This document shows positions 18,880 through 27,043 of a stretch of DNA of 64,000 bases, piece by piece. Within the stretch, counting starts at the first letter, position 1. Each line of letters begins with the position of its first letter. The translations under genes and the position numbers were made by a program. This DNA comes from CAZNPH01 sp964574985. Lineage in GTDB: Bacteria; Bacteroidota; Bacteroidia; Bacteroidales; SM23-62. The stretch lies in the NCBI GenBank assembly GCA_964574985.1, contig CAZNPH010000014.1:1-64000 (forward strand). The letters run 5' to 3'. The notes under the pieces are model-generated. The model had not been told where the DNA came from, ran no database searches, and worked only from the letters and a program-made list of their open reading frames with translations.

Positions 18880-19671
18880 ATGAAGAAAATATACGCCCTC
18901 GCGAACCTGATCGTCATTATTGCCCTCATTGTATGGAACTATGCTGTCAATGCATCCGGCATCAACGGGAACACCATAGCCAGCGTGAGCAACGAATACA
19001 AGAACCTGTTTACACCGGCAGGATATGCTTTTTCCATATGGGGTATCATATTCCTTGGCCTGTTTGCTCATGGGATTTACCAGGTTCGGGTGGTTTATTC
19101 CCGTAAAAAGGATGATGCATTTGTCATGAAAATGGGTCCGTGGCTCATCATTGCCAACCTGGCCAACGGATGCTGGGTATGGTTCTGGCTGAATAAGCTG
19201 ACCGGCATCAGCGTAATCATGATGCTGATCATACTGGTTTCCCTGATTATCCTGATTCTCCGTTTAAACATGGAACGCCGGGATGCTCCCGTGAATATTA
19301 TTGCCTGGGTATGGTGGCCTTTATCCCTTTACAGCGGATGGATCGCGGTGGCAACCATAGCGAATATCGCGGCATATCTTACAAAGCTTGACCGGGAATT
19401 TCTTTTCAGCGAGATCACCTGGACCCTGATCATGGTCATTGTGGCCGCACTTCTGAACCTGTTTATGATCATTACCAGGAATATGAGGGAATTTGCCATC
19501 GTGGGGGTATGGGCGCTGGTGGCCATTTCGGTAAGGCACTGGGGAAATATCCCGGCTCTGCAATGGACGGCCCTGGTCAGTGCAATTGTGGTTTTTACGG
19601 CCATATCAATACACGGGTACCTGAACCTGAAAACCAATCCGCTGATCAGATTGATTCAGTCCCGGGAATAA
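18880..19671 (+). CDS. TspO/MBR-like (tryptophan-rich) membrane protein
   Basis: This 263-residue protein has about eight hydrophobic helices and many Trp residues. The phrase NLFTPAGYAFSIWGIIFLGL near residue 46 resembles the conserved first loop and second helix of tryptophan-rich sensory proteins of the TspO/MBR family, as do WIAVATIANIAAYLT and the WTLIMVIVAALLN helix. Classic TspO proteins have five helices and about 160 residues, so this is a longer relative. It may bind tetrapyrroles or other hydrophobic ligands in the inner membrane. The start (MKKIYALANL) was preferred over one 35 codons upstream because the added residues are polar and precede a clear membrane segment. Confidence 0.65.
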   Translation: MKKIYALANLIVIIALIVWNYAVNASGINGNTIASVSNEYKNLFTPAGYAFSIWGIIFLGLFAHGIYQVRVVYSRKKDDAFVMKMGPWLIIANLANGCWVWFWLNKLTGISVIMMLIILVSLIILILRLNMERRDAPVNIIAWVWWPLSLYSGWIAVATIANIAAYLTKLDREFLFSEITWTLIMVIVAALLNLFMIITRNMREFAIVGVWALVAISVRHWGNIPALQWTALVSAIVVFTAISIHGYLNLKTNPLIRLIQSRE

Positions 19672-19696
19672 TGCATCAACCAGGGACAATGAACTT

Positions 19697-20500
19697 CTAA
19701 TCCTTCACCCCCACTCCTTTAAACCAGGTATAAAAAAAGGTGCCTTCCGGGTGGGCGGCTACTTTCTCAATATCCTTCAGTCCGCGTTCCCAGGTATCCC
19801 TGTTCATTTTCTTTGATGTCAGGACTTGTTCCTGTGCAGAACAGACCATGGGGGCAATGATCTTGTTGATCACCCCGTCCAGCAATTCATGGTCGGACTG
19901 ATCCGCGTAGGCCCACCGTGGGGAGGCCTCCGTCACGGAAAAACCAGCACCCTGTAAAAGCGGATAGATCCTTCGCCCGATATTGGGATCATGGCCCAGA
20001 TCCTGCTGGGAATGGATCAGTCCGTCCCAGGCAAGTCTGGATTCAGGGGTTTCCGGTGTCCAGAATCCTGAGCCATGGTCCCCTTCAATGACCGTTAGGG
20101 TGCCTCCTTTCTTCAATAGCTTATGAAAAATACTGAGGGCATTTCCGGGATCTGGCAGGTGCTCGAGCACGAAACAAACAAATATGTGATCAAAACTTCC
20201 GGGTTCGCAATTATATTCATACAGGTCAGAATGTATAAACTCAACATTGGTTATCCCCTCCCTGGATGCCATCTCTTTGGCTTTGATAAAGGATTCCTCC
20301 GATATTTCCACTGCATGGAAGAAAGCACCGGGATTCCTTCTGGAGAGGATGCGTGTCTGGGCACCCACCCCGCAGCCCGCCTCAAGCACCTTGCTTCCTT
20401 CCGGGTAACGGGTCCCGGTATGCAGAAGGTCCTCCAGTATCAGGGATTGTTCCATCAATCGCCGGATTTCCCGGTCAGTATAGCCGTGAACGTAAGACAT
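19697..20500 (-). CDS. Class I SAM-dependent methyltransferase
   Basis: This 267-residue cytoplasmic protein has the SAM-binding motif I VLEAGCGVGAQT near residue 40, an acidic motif II (HAVEISEESF), motif III (FDHIFVCFVLEHLPDP) and KGGTLTVIEGD, which together define a Methyltransf_11/25-like fold. The substrate is not evident. The gene is convergent with the TspO-like gene and about 160 bases from the divergent DUF1080 gene, with no obvious operon partner, so context adds nothing on its role. Confidence 0.85.
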   Translation of the reverse strand: MSYVHGYTDREIRRLMEQSLILEDLLHTGTRYPEGSKVLEAGCGVGAQTRILSRRNPGAFFHAVEISEESFIKAKEMASREGITNVEFIHSDLYEYNCEPGSFDHIFVCFVLEHLPDPGNALSIFHKLLKKGGTLTVIEGDHGSGFWTPETPESRLAWDGLIHSQQDLGHDPNIGRRIYPLLQGAGFSVTEASPRWAYADQSDHELLDGVINKIIAPMVCSAQEQVLTSKKMNRDTWERGLKDIEKVAAHPEGTFFYTWFKGVGVKD

Positions 20501-20663
20501 ATATTTTTATTAAACACAACAAACCGGCTTTCGGCATTATAATAATTATTTTTCTGTTCTGCAACAACCGGCCGGTTCCCGTATTCATCACAAAATCCGC
20601 CTTCCCCTGCAAAATCTACGGAATAAATCAATTATATTTATGACAGCATTAATTCACTGACGT

Positions 20664-21302
20664 ATGAAAAAAATATTTATTCTTTCTTTTGTTATCATCG
20701 CTGTTGCAGCTTGCTCGCATAAACGGGAATACCTTTTTAACGGGGAAAATCTGGATGGCTGGAAGATCTTTTCAGAGGACTCGTTAATGAATCCGGAAGA
20801 CTTTTTCTATGTTCATGACGGAGTGATTGAAACCGTTGGGGTTCCCCTGGGCTATGCGAGAACGGTAAAAGAATATTCCAATTACCGGCTGCATCTGGAA
20901 TGGCGGTACCCTGAGGATCCTACGAACAGTGGCGTTTTTCTGCATACCAACGGACCGGATGTAATTTTTCCCGCTCATTTTCAGGCCCAGTTGAAACACC
21001 GGAACGCGGGTGATTTTATTGTCCACGGCGTGGGGGAAAGTGCAACCATACGCGATACCGTGTATGTATCCACCGAAACAGACAAACCGGTGATCAGCAA
21101 ATTACATCCATCGAACGAAAAACCAGCCGGGGAATGGAACAGTTATGATATAACCTGTATTGGAATCACCATTGAGATAAAGGTAAATGGTCTGCTTCAG
21201 AACACGGCAACAGATTGCTCCATGACAAAAGGCAATATCGGCTTGCAGGCCGAAGGATCAAAAATCCAGTTCCGCAATTTATGGATTGAGCCGGTTGAGT
21301 AA
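20664..21302 (+). CDS. DUF1080 family lipoprotein (short form)
   Basis: This 212-residue protein has a lipoprotein signal (FVIIAVAAC, Cys at residue 16) and a DUF1080 domain. The family phrases are EYLFNGENLDGWKIF, DPTNSGVFLHTNGPD, EWNSYDITCIGITIEIKVNG and GNIGLQAEGSKIQFRNLWI. Like the gene at 5.9-6.6 kb it should act on glycans at the cell surface or in the periplasm. The two differ strongly in sequence and length, so they are old relatives rather than a recent duplication. It is a monocistronic gene with 250 AT-rich bases after it in which no gene is seen. Confidence 0.85.
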   Translation: MKKIFILSFVIIAVAACSHKREYLFNGENLDGWKIFSEDSLMNPEDFFYVHDGVIETVGVPLGYARTVKEYSNYRLHLEWRYPEDPTNSGVFLHTNGPDVIFPAHFQAQLKHRNAGDFIVHGVGESATIRDTVYVSTETDKPVISKLHPSNEKPAGEWNSYDITCIGITIEIKVNGLLQNTATDCSMTKGNIGLQAEGSKIQFRNLWIEPVE

Positions 21303-21552
21303 TCAGCACAGGGATATTCGTTAATCAGATCATTTTAATCAAAATCCGGTGTCTGAAATAACGTCTTTCAGATTCATCAACACCGGCATCAACTCCCTTC
21401 AAATATCCGAATCAGGATAAAACAGATTTTGCCTTTCCAGGAGAATGGGTCTTTGAACATTTTAGTGTTTTTCTGGTTATTGAAAACGAATCATTCTTTA
21501 TTGTTAACAAGTTCACAGCTTTAGGCCATGCAAATCAATAAAAGCAACAGAC

Positions 21553-22041
21553 ATGAGAATAAATAAAAATCAAATCCGAACATTTAAAAAAATCATTTAT
21601 GTTGGTTTTCTAGCCACTATTGTTGGAATCTCGGGGATTCTATCACTGCAATACAAATTAGTAATCGGGCCAATAATTCTCTTATTGACAATAATTCCGG
21701 TTTCAGGACTTTTAATCGCGAAACGTTCACTAAAAGGAGCTTTACCCGATCTGATTTTCGGTTCAATTGACACAGGACTTTTAACAATACCCGCCTTGTG
21801 GGGCGGATTATCATTCGGAGTTGTCGGAGCAATAGCAGGAGGAATAATCGGCGATTCAATCACAGACTCTATAGCAGGGTTTTTCGAAGGAGGAATCGCA
21901 GAATGGTTAAGAGAAAAAGGAATTGACGAATCACGTGAACCTGTTACGACTTCACTTGGGAAAATGGCAGGTTGCCTGTTCGGGAGCGGACTTATATTGA
22001 CTGTTGCCCTGGTCTTTGGAATCAATCCGGAAATCAGCTAA
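21553..22041 (+). CDS. Small membrane protein of unknown function
   Basis: This 162-residue protein was not recognised. It has four hydrophobic segments (about 14-33, 35-54, 70-100 and 140-157). The middle is Gly-rich with the pattern GVVGAIAGGIIGDSITDSIAGFFEGG, reminiscent of glycine-zipper or DUF456-like membrane proteins. The start MRINKNQIRTFKK gives a short basic cytoplasmic leader. The codons are more AT-rich than the surrounding genes, which suggests more recent arrival. It stands alone between the DUF1080 gene and tRNA-Phe. Confidence 0.55.
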   Translation: MRINKNQIRTFKKIIYVGFLATIVGISGILSLQYKLVIGPIILLLTIIPVSGLLIAKRSLKGALPDLIFGSIDTGLLTIPALWGGLSFGVVGAIAGGIIGDSITDSIAGFFEGGIAEWLREKGIDESREPVTTSLGKMAGCLFGSGLILTVALVFGINPEIS

Positions 22042-22244
22042 AATATTTTCAATTTTAAGATTACCGGACATCTTTCAATTGAAATCTACATAATTATTTC
22101 TACTTTTAATTTTCTCCTTGCTTTATTTTCCCTGGATACTTCTGATGATTTCAGAATGGTAAAAATAAATCTTCCCGTGTATCTGTCTAACTTCAGGGCA
22201 GCTGATCAGTTTTCAAAACCGCCACCGGATCCATCATCCCCGGC

Positions 22245-22278
22245 AAAAAGTCCCCGCAGATCATGGACCTGCAGGGAC
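22245..22278 (-). terminator. Rho-independent terminator of tRNA-Phe
   Basis: On the minus strand, 16 bases past the tRNA, GTCCCTGCAGGTC pairs with GATCTGCGGGGAC around a CAT loop. All 13 base pairs form if two G-U pairs are allowed, and a run of five T follows. This is a textbook intrinsic terminator in the transcription direction of the tRNA. Confidence 0.8.
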
Positions 22279-22294
22279 CCGTTGAAATTGAGAG

Positions 22295-22367
22295 TGGTAC
22301 CACCTGGAATCGAACCAGGGACACCAGGATTTTCAGTCCTGTGCTCTACCTACTGAGCTATGGCACC
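22295..22367 (-). tRNA. tRNA-Phe (GAA)
   Basis: A 73-base cloverleaf on the minus strand. Acceptor GGTGCCA pairs with TGGTACC (one G-U), the D-arm reads GCTCAGTAGGTAGAGC, the anticodon stem AGGA/TCCT encloses CTGAAAA (anticodon GAA), and the T-loop has the GGTTCGATTCC core. The discriminator is A and CCA is not a separate encoded tail. An intrinsic terminator follows. Confidence 0.95.
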
Positions 22368-22443
22368 TGGTAAGGCGTTTAAGCGTGTTTAAGCGTGGCA
22401 AATTTATGCAAAAATTAAATTATGGCAAATGAAACGGATGTTT

Positions 22444-23496
22444 TTATACATTCCTTGCCAACTCTGAGACTTCCGGTTTATTTTCGGTTCCTTTTTGCTT
22501 TCTGTATTGTCCGGGGGACATCCCGAATTGCTTTTTGAAAACAAAATTAAAGTACTGTACCGAAGTGAATCCGCAGATATAACCGACGTCCCCTACCAGT
22601 ATGTCACGCTGTTCCGCAATGAGTCCGGCCGCTTTCCGGATCCTGAGCCGGTTCAGGTATTCCATGGGTGTGCAGTTACTGATCTCCCGGCAATAATGGG
22701 TAAAACGGGTCACTCCCAGATTGCAGTTCTCCGCCATGGCCCTGACCGTCCAGCCCAGGTCAAGCTTGGATTCCAGTGAATCCAGGAAGAAACCGACCGT
22801 CCTTTTGATCCCGGTCAGGGAATGATCCAGGGAAATATTCCCTTCCCTGAACATTTCCAGCAGGTTGATCAAAAGTGAATTGATCTGGATTTTCAGCATG
22901 GAATCATAGGATCCTTCCGGGGATCTCTCCAAAACACGCCCGATCTGTCTGAAACAATTCCGGAGCTCAGGCCCGGCCTTCCATACGGGTTGCTCATTTT
23001 GCCTCAGGCAACGGGTCAGGTCATTCAGGTCATCTTTGTTCAGAAGGATCCAGTCGGGCCAGTGCCATTCCTGGTGGGGATGCCTGACACCCACATCCAG
23101 AATGAGCCAGTACAGTTTGCTCATACTGACATTCGGTGCTCCCAGTTTGTGAATGATCCACGGACGGGTTATGTTGATGTCATCGGTTTGCAGCATATGG
23201 ACCTGGTCACGGAGAAGGAAATCCAGATGGCCCGATTCCAGGAAACAGATCTCAATGCCCTCATTTGTATGCCACTCCAGTCCCCAGTCCTGCAACTGCT
23301 TGATGTTCCAGTAACCGATGCTCCGGACACCCGGAAGTTCTCCCTTCCCGAGGGGTATTCCCGGATAAGTGCCGCGGACAAGTGCCGCCAACTCCAGATT
23401 GCCCGATTTCCAGGCATTGCGCAAAGGCTTGCAGGAGTCGGCCACATACTTCACCTTTTTTTCCGGATCATAATAATGGGGTATCTGGGCTGCCAT
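22444..23496 (-). CDS. AraC family transcriptional regulator
   Basis: This 350-residue protein has an N-terminal ligand-binding region with a cupin-like opening (GYWNIKQLQDWGLEWHTNEGIEICFLE, split over residues about 63-90). A C-terminal AraC double helix-turn-helix covers about 245-340. The second HTH shows VGYICGFTSVQYFNFVFKKQ followed by FGMSPGQYRK, which is diagnostic. It is divergent from the exported sugar-catabolic operon starting at 23.6 kb, so it is the natural candidate to activate that operon in response to a sugar. The roughly 145-base intergenic region would hold the operators, though no convincing site was picked out. Confidence 0.88.
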   Translation of the reverse strand: MAAQIPHYYDPEKKVKYVADSCKPLRNAWKSGNLELAALVRGTYPGIPLGKGELPGVRSIGYWNIKQLQDWGLEWHTNEGIEICFLESGHLDFLLRDQVHMLQTDDINITRPWIIHKLGAPNVSMSKLYWLILDVGVRHPHQEWHWPDWILLNKDDLNDLTRCLRQNEQPVWKAGPELRNCFRQIGRVLERSPEGSYDSMLKIQINSLLINLLEMFREGNISLDHSLTGIKRTVGFFLDSLESKLDLGWTVRAMAENCNLGVTRFTHYCREISNCTPMEYLNRLRIRKAAGLIAEQRDILVGDVGYICGFTSVQYFNFVFKKQFGMSPGQYRKQKGTENKPEVSELARNV

Positions 23497-23642
23497 AAGG
23501 GGCTAAATTAAGAAATATTTCAATGCAATAATTCAGAAAAAACGGAATGTCCACTTTATTAAATTTGAATCAGATATTTAGCGCTTGATTCATACCAGGA
23601 AAATATTTCATGATTATTTGTCAAATCAAAAAATGTAGTAAA

Positions 23643-25196
23643 ATGAAAAAGACAAATGTTTTGTTACTGTTGTGCATCCTTGCATTTACGGCATTGGACA
23701 GCGCAGAAGCCGGTTCAAAAAAGAATCCGGCGGAAAAGAAAGCCAAAATACTGGTTATGTTTCGTTCCAGCGGACCTGCCCGGGAGGCCTCCGGACTGAA
23801 AATGAACCTTTGTGCCCGGGAATTCGAGGAACAGGTCGTATCCAATGAAGAAATCATGGATGAATTGAAAAAAAGATGCAAAGGGGTGGAATTTGTGGGA
23901 AGTACCACACCCCTCGGAAGGGATGAAACCATGAAAAAGGTAGATGACCTGTCCGGAGATGTTGACGGGATGGTGATCTTCGGTCCTATGTCATTCGGGC
24001 ACGCTTTCGGGGGGCCGCTGGCAGAGAAACTGATCGAAACCAACCTGCCCAAAATAGTCGTATTTCCTCTGTGGGGGATGTGGCAGGAAAGTTTCAGTTA
24101 TCAGGGATATAAGGAAAAGGAAATGAAGCTTTTAACAGCTCATATATCCATCGTGCGGGATAAATGTCCGTCTGTTTTCGCAGCCAGGTTCGATGATCTG
24201 GCAAATAAAATCAATTTGATCGGGGCGATCTCAGAACTGAAAGGATTGAAGATATTGTCAATTACAGACAGACCTCCACTGGGAGCCTACACCCCCAGAT
24301 ACGGAGATACGGATAAATATGAGAAAAGGTGTGTTGATAATTTAAAGGCCCTGGGAGTAGAGCTCAAGACCATACCCCAGGAAGAATTGTATGATAAATT
24401 CCAGGAAATACTGAAGGATAAAAAGGGCAGGGAAAAAGCAGAGCAGATAGCAGAGATGTGGATCGGTCAGGCCAAAGAGGTAAACTGGAATGAGCTCACC
24501 AGAGAGGACATAATAAAATCAGCATCCGTTTACCTGGCCATGAAAGAACTGAGGGATCAATATGAATGCAGCACAGTGACCTCGGAAGGATATGGTGTGT
24601 TTGCAGGTTATAAAAAAGGGCCCATTCCTTCGCAGGGCCTGGCATCCACCCAGCTATCCACAGAGAGCACGATTGCGGCTCCTTCTGAAACCCTCCTGTA
24701 TTCTTTGATCGCTCAGCAACTGGGATATAACGCCACCGGAAGAAAAGGATTCAACGGCGATTATGTCATCGATCATTTCAATCAAATTGCCTACATCATG
24801 CATTGTGAAGGCCCGCTGAATATATACGGGGGCGATGAAAGGTGTTCCTTCGATATCAGAGAACTCCCCCAGCACTATGACAATCAATGCGGGGGGATCG
24901 TATTGATCAGGTATCCGAGAAATAAAACAGTCACCGTGGTCGGAATGAGCATTCATGATAAAAAGATAGGGGTTTTTACAGGGGAGAGCGTACCTCCTGA
25001 AAACTATTTTGACAACCTGGAATACAATTGGTGCAGAAGCAAGATTTTTGTCAAAACCGATACGGAAGCACTGCTTGACAATGTTAACTGGGAAGTTTTC
25101 AACCAACACAGGGTCGTTTTCTACGGAGACTACAGGGAGGAGTTCAAGAATATGGCCATGCTGATGGGATATGATTTTGTAGAGGTGGATAAATAG
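23643..25196 (+). CDS. Exported L-fucose isomerase-like protein
   Basis: This 517-residue protein starts with a signal peptide (NVLLLLCILAFTALDSAEAG) and then resembles the L-fucose/L-arabinose isomerase fold. Features are an N-terminal Rossmann-like domain (AKILVMFRSSGPARE, DGMVIFGPMSFGHAFGGPL), a middle domain, and a C-terminal domain with MHCEGPLNIYGG and CGGIVLIRY. Cytoplasmic isomerases have no signal peptide, so an exported member is unusual and may not be catalytic in the usual way. It starts an operon with the ThuA-PmoA protein and a Gfo/Idh/MocA oxidoreductase, divergent from an AraC regulator. The start follows the signal peptide; an upstream ATG 11 codons earlier is possible. Confidence 0.6.
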   Translation: MKKTNVLLLLCILAFTALDSAEAGSKKNPAEKKAKILVMFRSSGPAREASGLKMNLCAREFEEQVVSNEEIMDELKKRCKGVEFVGSTTPLGRDETMKKVDDLSGDVDGMVIFGPMSFGHAFGGPLAEKLIETNLPKIVVFPLWGMWQESFSYQGYKEKEMKLLTAHISIVRDKCPSVFAARFDDLANKINLIGAISELKGLKILSITDRPPLGAYTPRYGDTDKYEKRCVDNLKALGVELKTIPQEELYDKFQEILKDKKGREKAEQIAEMWIGQAKEVNWNELTREDIIKSASVYLAMKELRDQYECSTVTSEGYGVFAGYKKGPIPSQGLASTQLSTESTIAAPSETLLYSLIAQQLGYNATGRKGFNGDYVIDHFNQIAYIMHCEGPLNIYGGDERCSFDIRELPQHYDNQCGGIVLIRYPRNKTVTVVGMSIHDKKIGVFTGESVPPENYFDNLEYNWCRSKIFVKTDTEALLDNVNWEVFNQHRVVFYGDYREEFKNMAMLMGYDFVEVDK

Positions 25197-25270
25197 TTAT
25201 GAGCACCTTTTCGCGACGGGTTTGACATTATCCGGATTATGATTAAATTGGCGAAAAGGTATGCTCATAA
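25197..25270. repeat. Long inverted repeat spanning the start of the ThuA-PmoA gene
   Basis: TTATGAGCACCTTTTCGC at 25197-25214 is mirrored by GCGAAAAGGTATGCTCATAA at 25251-25270. The arms match except for a 2-base insertion in the right arm. The left arm begins directly after the isomerase-like stop codon, and the right arm contains the ATG at 25261. In the transcript this could fold into a stem of about 18 pairs with a 36-base loop, enclosing the start codon. It may control translation or mRNA ends within the operon. Confidence 0.7.
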
Positions 25271-27015
25271 TCATGCAGGGAATAAAAATATCTGTTGTAC
25301 GAATCCTGATATCGGAATGGCTGAACCCGGTAATCACGTTGTTGCTGTTGTTTCTGATGGCCTTCTCCTCATGCGGGGACCCGGCAAAACAACCGGCAGG
25401 GGATGAAAAAATCAAACTGCTGATCCTGAGCGGGTGCAACAACCACGACTGGGAAACGACTACCCCGGTGCTGCTGAGGATCTACCGGGAAACGGGATGT
25501 TTCGAAATAACGGTTACCGGAAATCCGGATACCCTTTCCTTTAAGGATATGGAACCCTTTGATGCCATTGTCAGCAACTGGAATTCCTGGCCGGAAAGGG
25601 ATGTGCGGTGGAGTCCGGAAGCAGAAGAGGGATTGCTGAAATACATCGAAAGCGGAGGGGGTTTCGTTACCTTTCATGCTTCTTCTTCAGCATTGTATGA
25701 TTGGCCGGATTTCAAAAAGATTTCCACCGGGGCCTGGATAAAAGGGACCACCTGGCACGGCAAAAGGGCACCCGCCGTGGTAACGGTCATCAACCGGGGG
25801 CATCCTGTGACCCGGGGAATGGCCGGTTTTTTCATTATGGATGAATTATGGGTGAACGCGGAGCTGAACAATGATTTCCAGGTCCTGGCCACGGCCACCA
25901 ACGGATCAAAACCCTTCAATCCTGAAAAATACGATTTGGAAGCCGGTGACCAACCCGCGGTGCTGGTTTCCGAATTCGGCAAAGGAAGGATATTCCACAC
26001 CATCCTGGGGCATAATGCCCGGGCCATGCGCAACGCCGGACTCAGGGCGCTGATCGCCCGGGGCACCGAGTGGGCCGCCACCGCCGGGGTCCATATCCCG
26101 CTGCCCCAGGAGCTGCGGCTGGCAAAGGAAAAAGAAATTTCCGGTTATTCATGGAAAGAAACCGACACCAGCTATGCGATGCTCAGGGGAAATGACATTG
26201 TCTGGCAGTTCAATTTCAACACGAAATACGGCAAACCATTTTTTCATCCGGTCTATGTGGGCGGGGAACGGATCACCTGCCTGAGTCCGGATGACCACCC
26301 CTGGCACCCGGGCCAGTGGTTCTCATGGAAATTCATCAACGGGAAGAATTACTGGGAATATATCCGGGGGACTCTGCGCTCGGAAGGGGTAACCGATGTG
26401 ACCCGTACCACACTGACCAAAAATCCGGACAATTCAGTCCGGATCCTGCTGGACATCGAATATCATCCCCGGGGAGGCCCCACGGTCCTGAATGAACGGA
26501 GGATCATCGATGTTTCTGTCCCACGGGGTGACGGCAGCATGTATATGGATTACCGCTTCGCCTTCCAGGCGGTTGCCGATACTGTGCTCCTGGACCGCAC
26601 CCCCATTGAAGAAGAGCCGGGAGGAAAAACCTGGGGCGGCTACGGGGGGTTGTCCCTGCGTTTCAATCAGAGTTTTTATGATCCCGGATTCATTTCTCCC
26701 GCAGGAGAAACCACCGTGGTGAACAGGAAGGACTGGGACTGGCTGTATATGGGATTTACAGGATTGAAAGGGGGACACACCGGCTCGGCCATCATGGTCC
26801 CGGAAGAATCAAAAAGGGAATACGCCGCCTGGTATTCGGTGGTAAATGACGAGTTGCCCTTCTATTTTTTCACTCCGGCCTACCTTTATTTCAAACCCCT
26901 TTCCCTGACCCGTGGAGAGAAATTTATTCTGGAATACAGGATCCTGCATATCCCGGGAGAGGTGAGTGCGGAAGAACTTCAGAATGCCTATAATGAATAT
27001 GCCATTACGGAATAG
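25261..27015 (+). CDS. ThuA domain-PmoA (DUF6807) fusion, exported
   Basis: This 584-residue protein starts with a long lipoprotein-type leader (VITLLLLFLMAFSSC, Cys at about 38). A ThuA domain covers about 50-275 (LILSGCNNHDWETTTPVLL, GGGFVTFHASSSA, WHGKRAPAVVTV, GKGRIFHTILGH). A PmoA/DUF6807 domain covers about 290-580 (YGKPFFHPVYVGGERIT, SPDDHPWHPGQWFSWKFING). ThuA domains are linked to trehalose and other sugar use, and DUF6807 proteins are common in Bacteroidota sugar loci. It should act in the periplasm with its operon neighbours on a modified sugar. The start is either the ATG at 25261 inside an inverted repeat or the ATG at 25273; both keep the leader. Confidence 0.75.
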   Translation: MLIIMQGIKISVVRILISEWLNPVITLLLLFLMAFSSCGDPAKQPAGDEKIKLLILSGCNNHDWETTTPVLLRIYRETGCFEITVTGNPDTLSFKDMEPFDAIVSNWNSWPERDVRWSPEAEEGLLKYIESGGGFVTFHASSSALYDWPDFKKISTGAWIKGTTWHGKRAPAVVTVINRGHPVTRGMAGFFIMDELWVNAELNNDFQVLATATNGSKPFNPEKYDLEAGDQPAVLVSEFGKGRIFHTILGHNARAMRNAGLRALIARGTEWAATAGVHIPLPQELRLAKEKEISGYSWKETDTSYAMLRGNDIVWQFNFNTKYGKPFFHPVYVGGERITCLSPDDHPWHPGQWFSWKFINGKNYWEYIRGTLRSEGVTDVTRTTLTKNPDNSVRILLDIEYHPRGGPTVLNERRIIDVSVPRGDGSMYMDYRFAFQAVADTVLLDRTPIEEEPGGKTWGGYGGLSLRFNQSFYDPGFISPAGETTVVNRKDWDWLYMGFTGLKGGHTGSAIMVPEESKREYAAWYSVVNDELPFYFFTPAYLYFKPLSLTRGEKFILEYRILHIPGEVSAEELQNAYNEYAITE

Positions 27016-27043
27016 GCAGAATCATAAACCAAACCGCCCGAAA

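Noticed and set aside
5883..21302. The two DUF1080 lipoproteins as a recent gene duplication
   Set aside because: Only the family motifs match. Lengths (249 and 212 residues) and most of the sequence differ, so they are old relatives.
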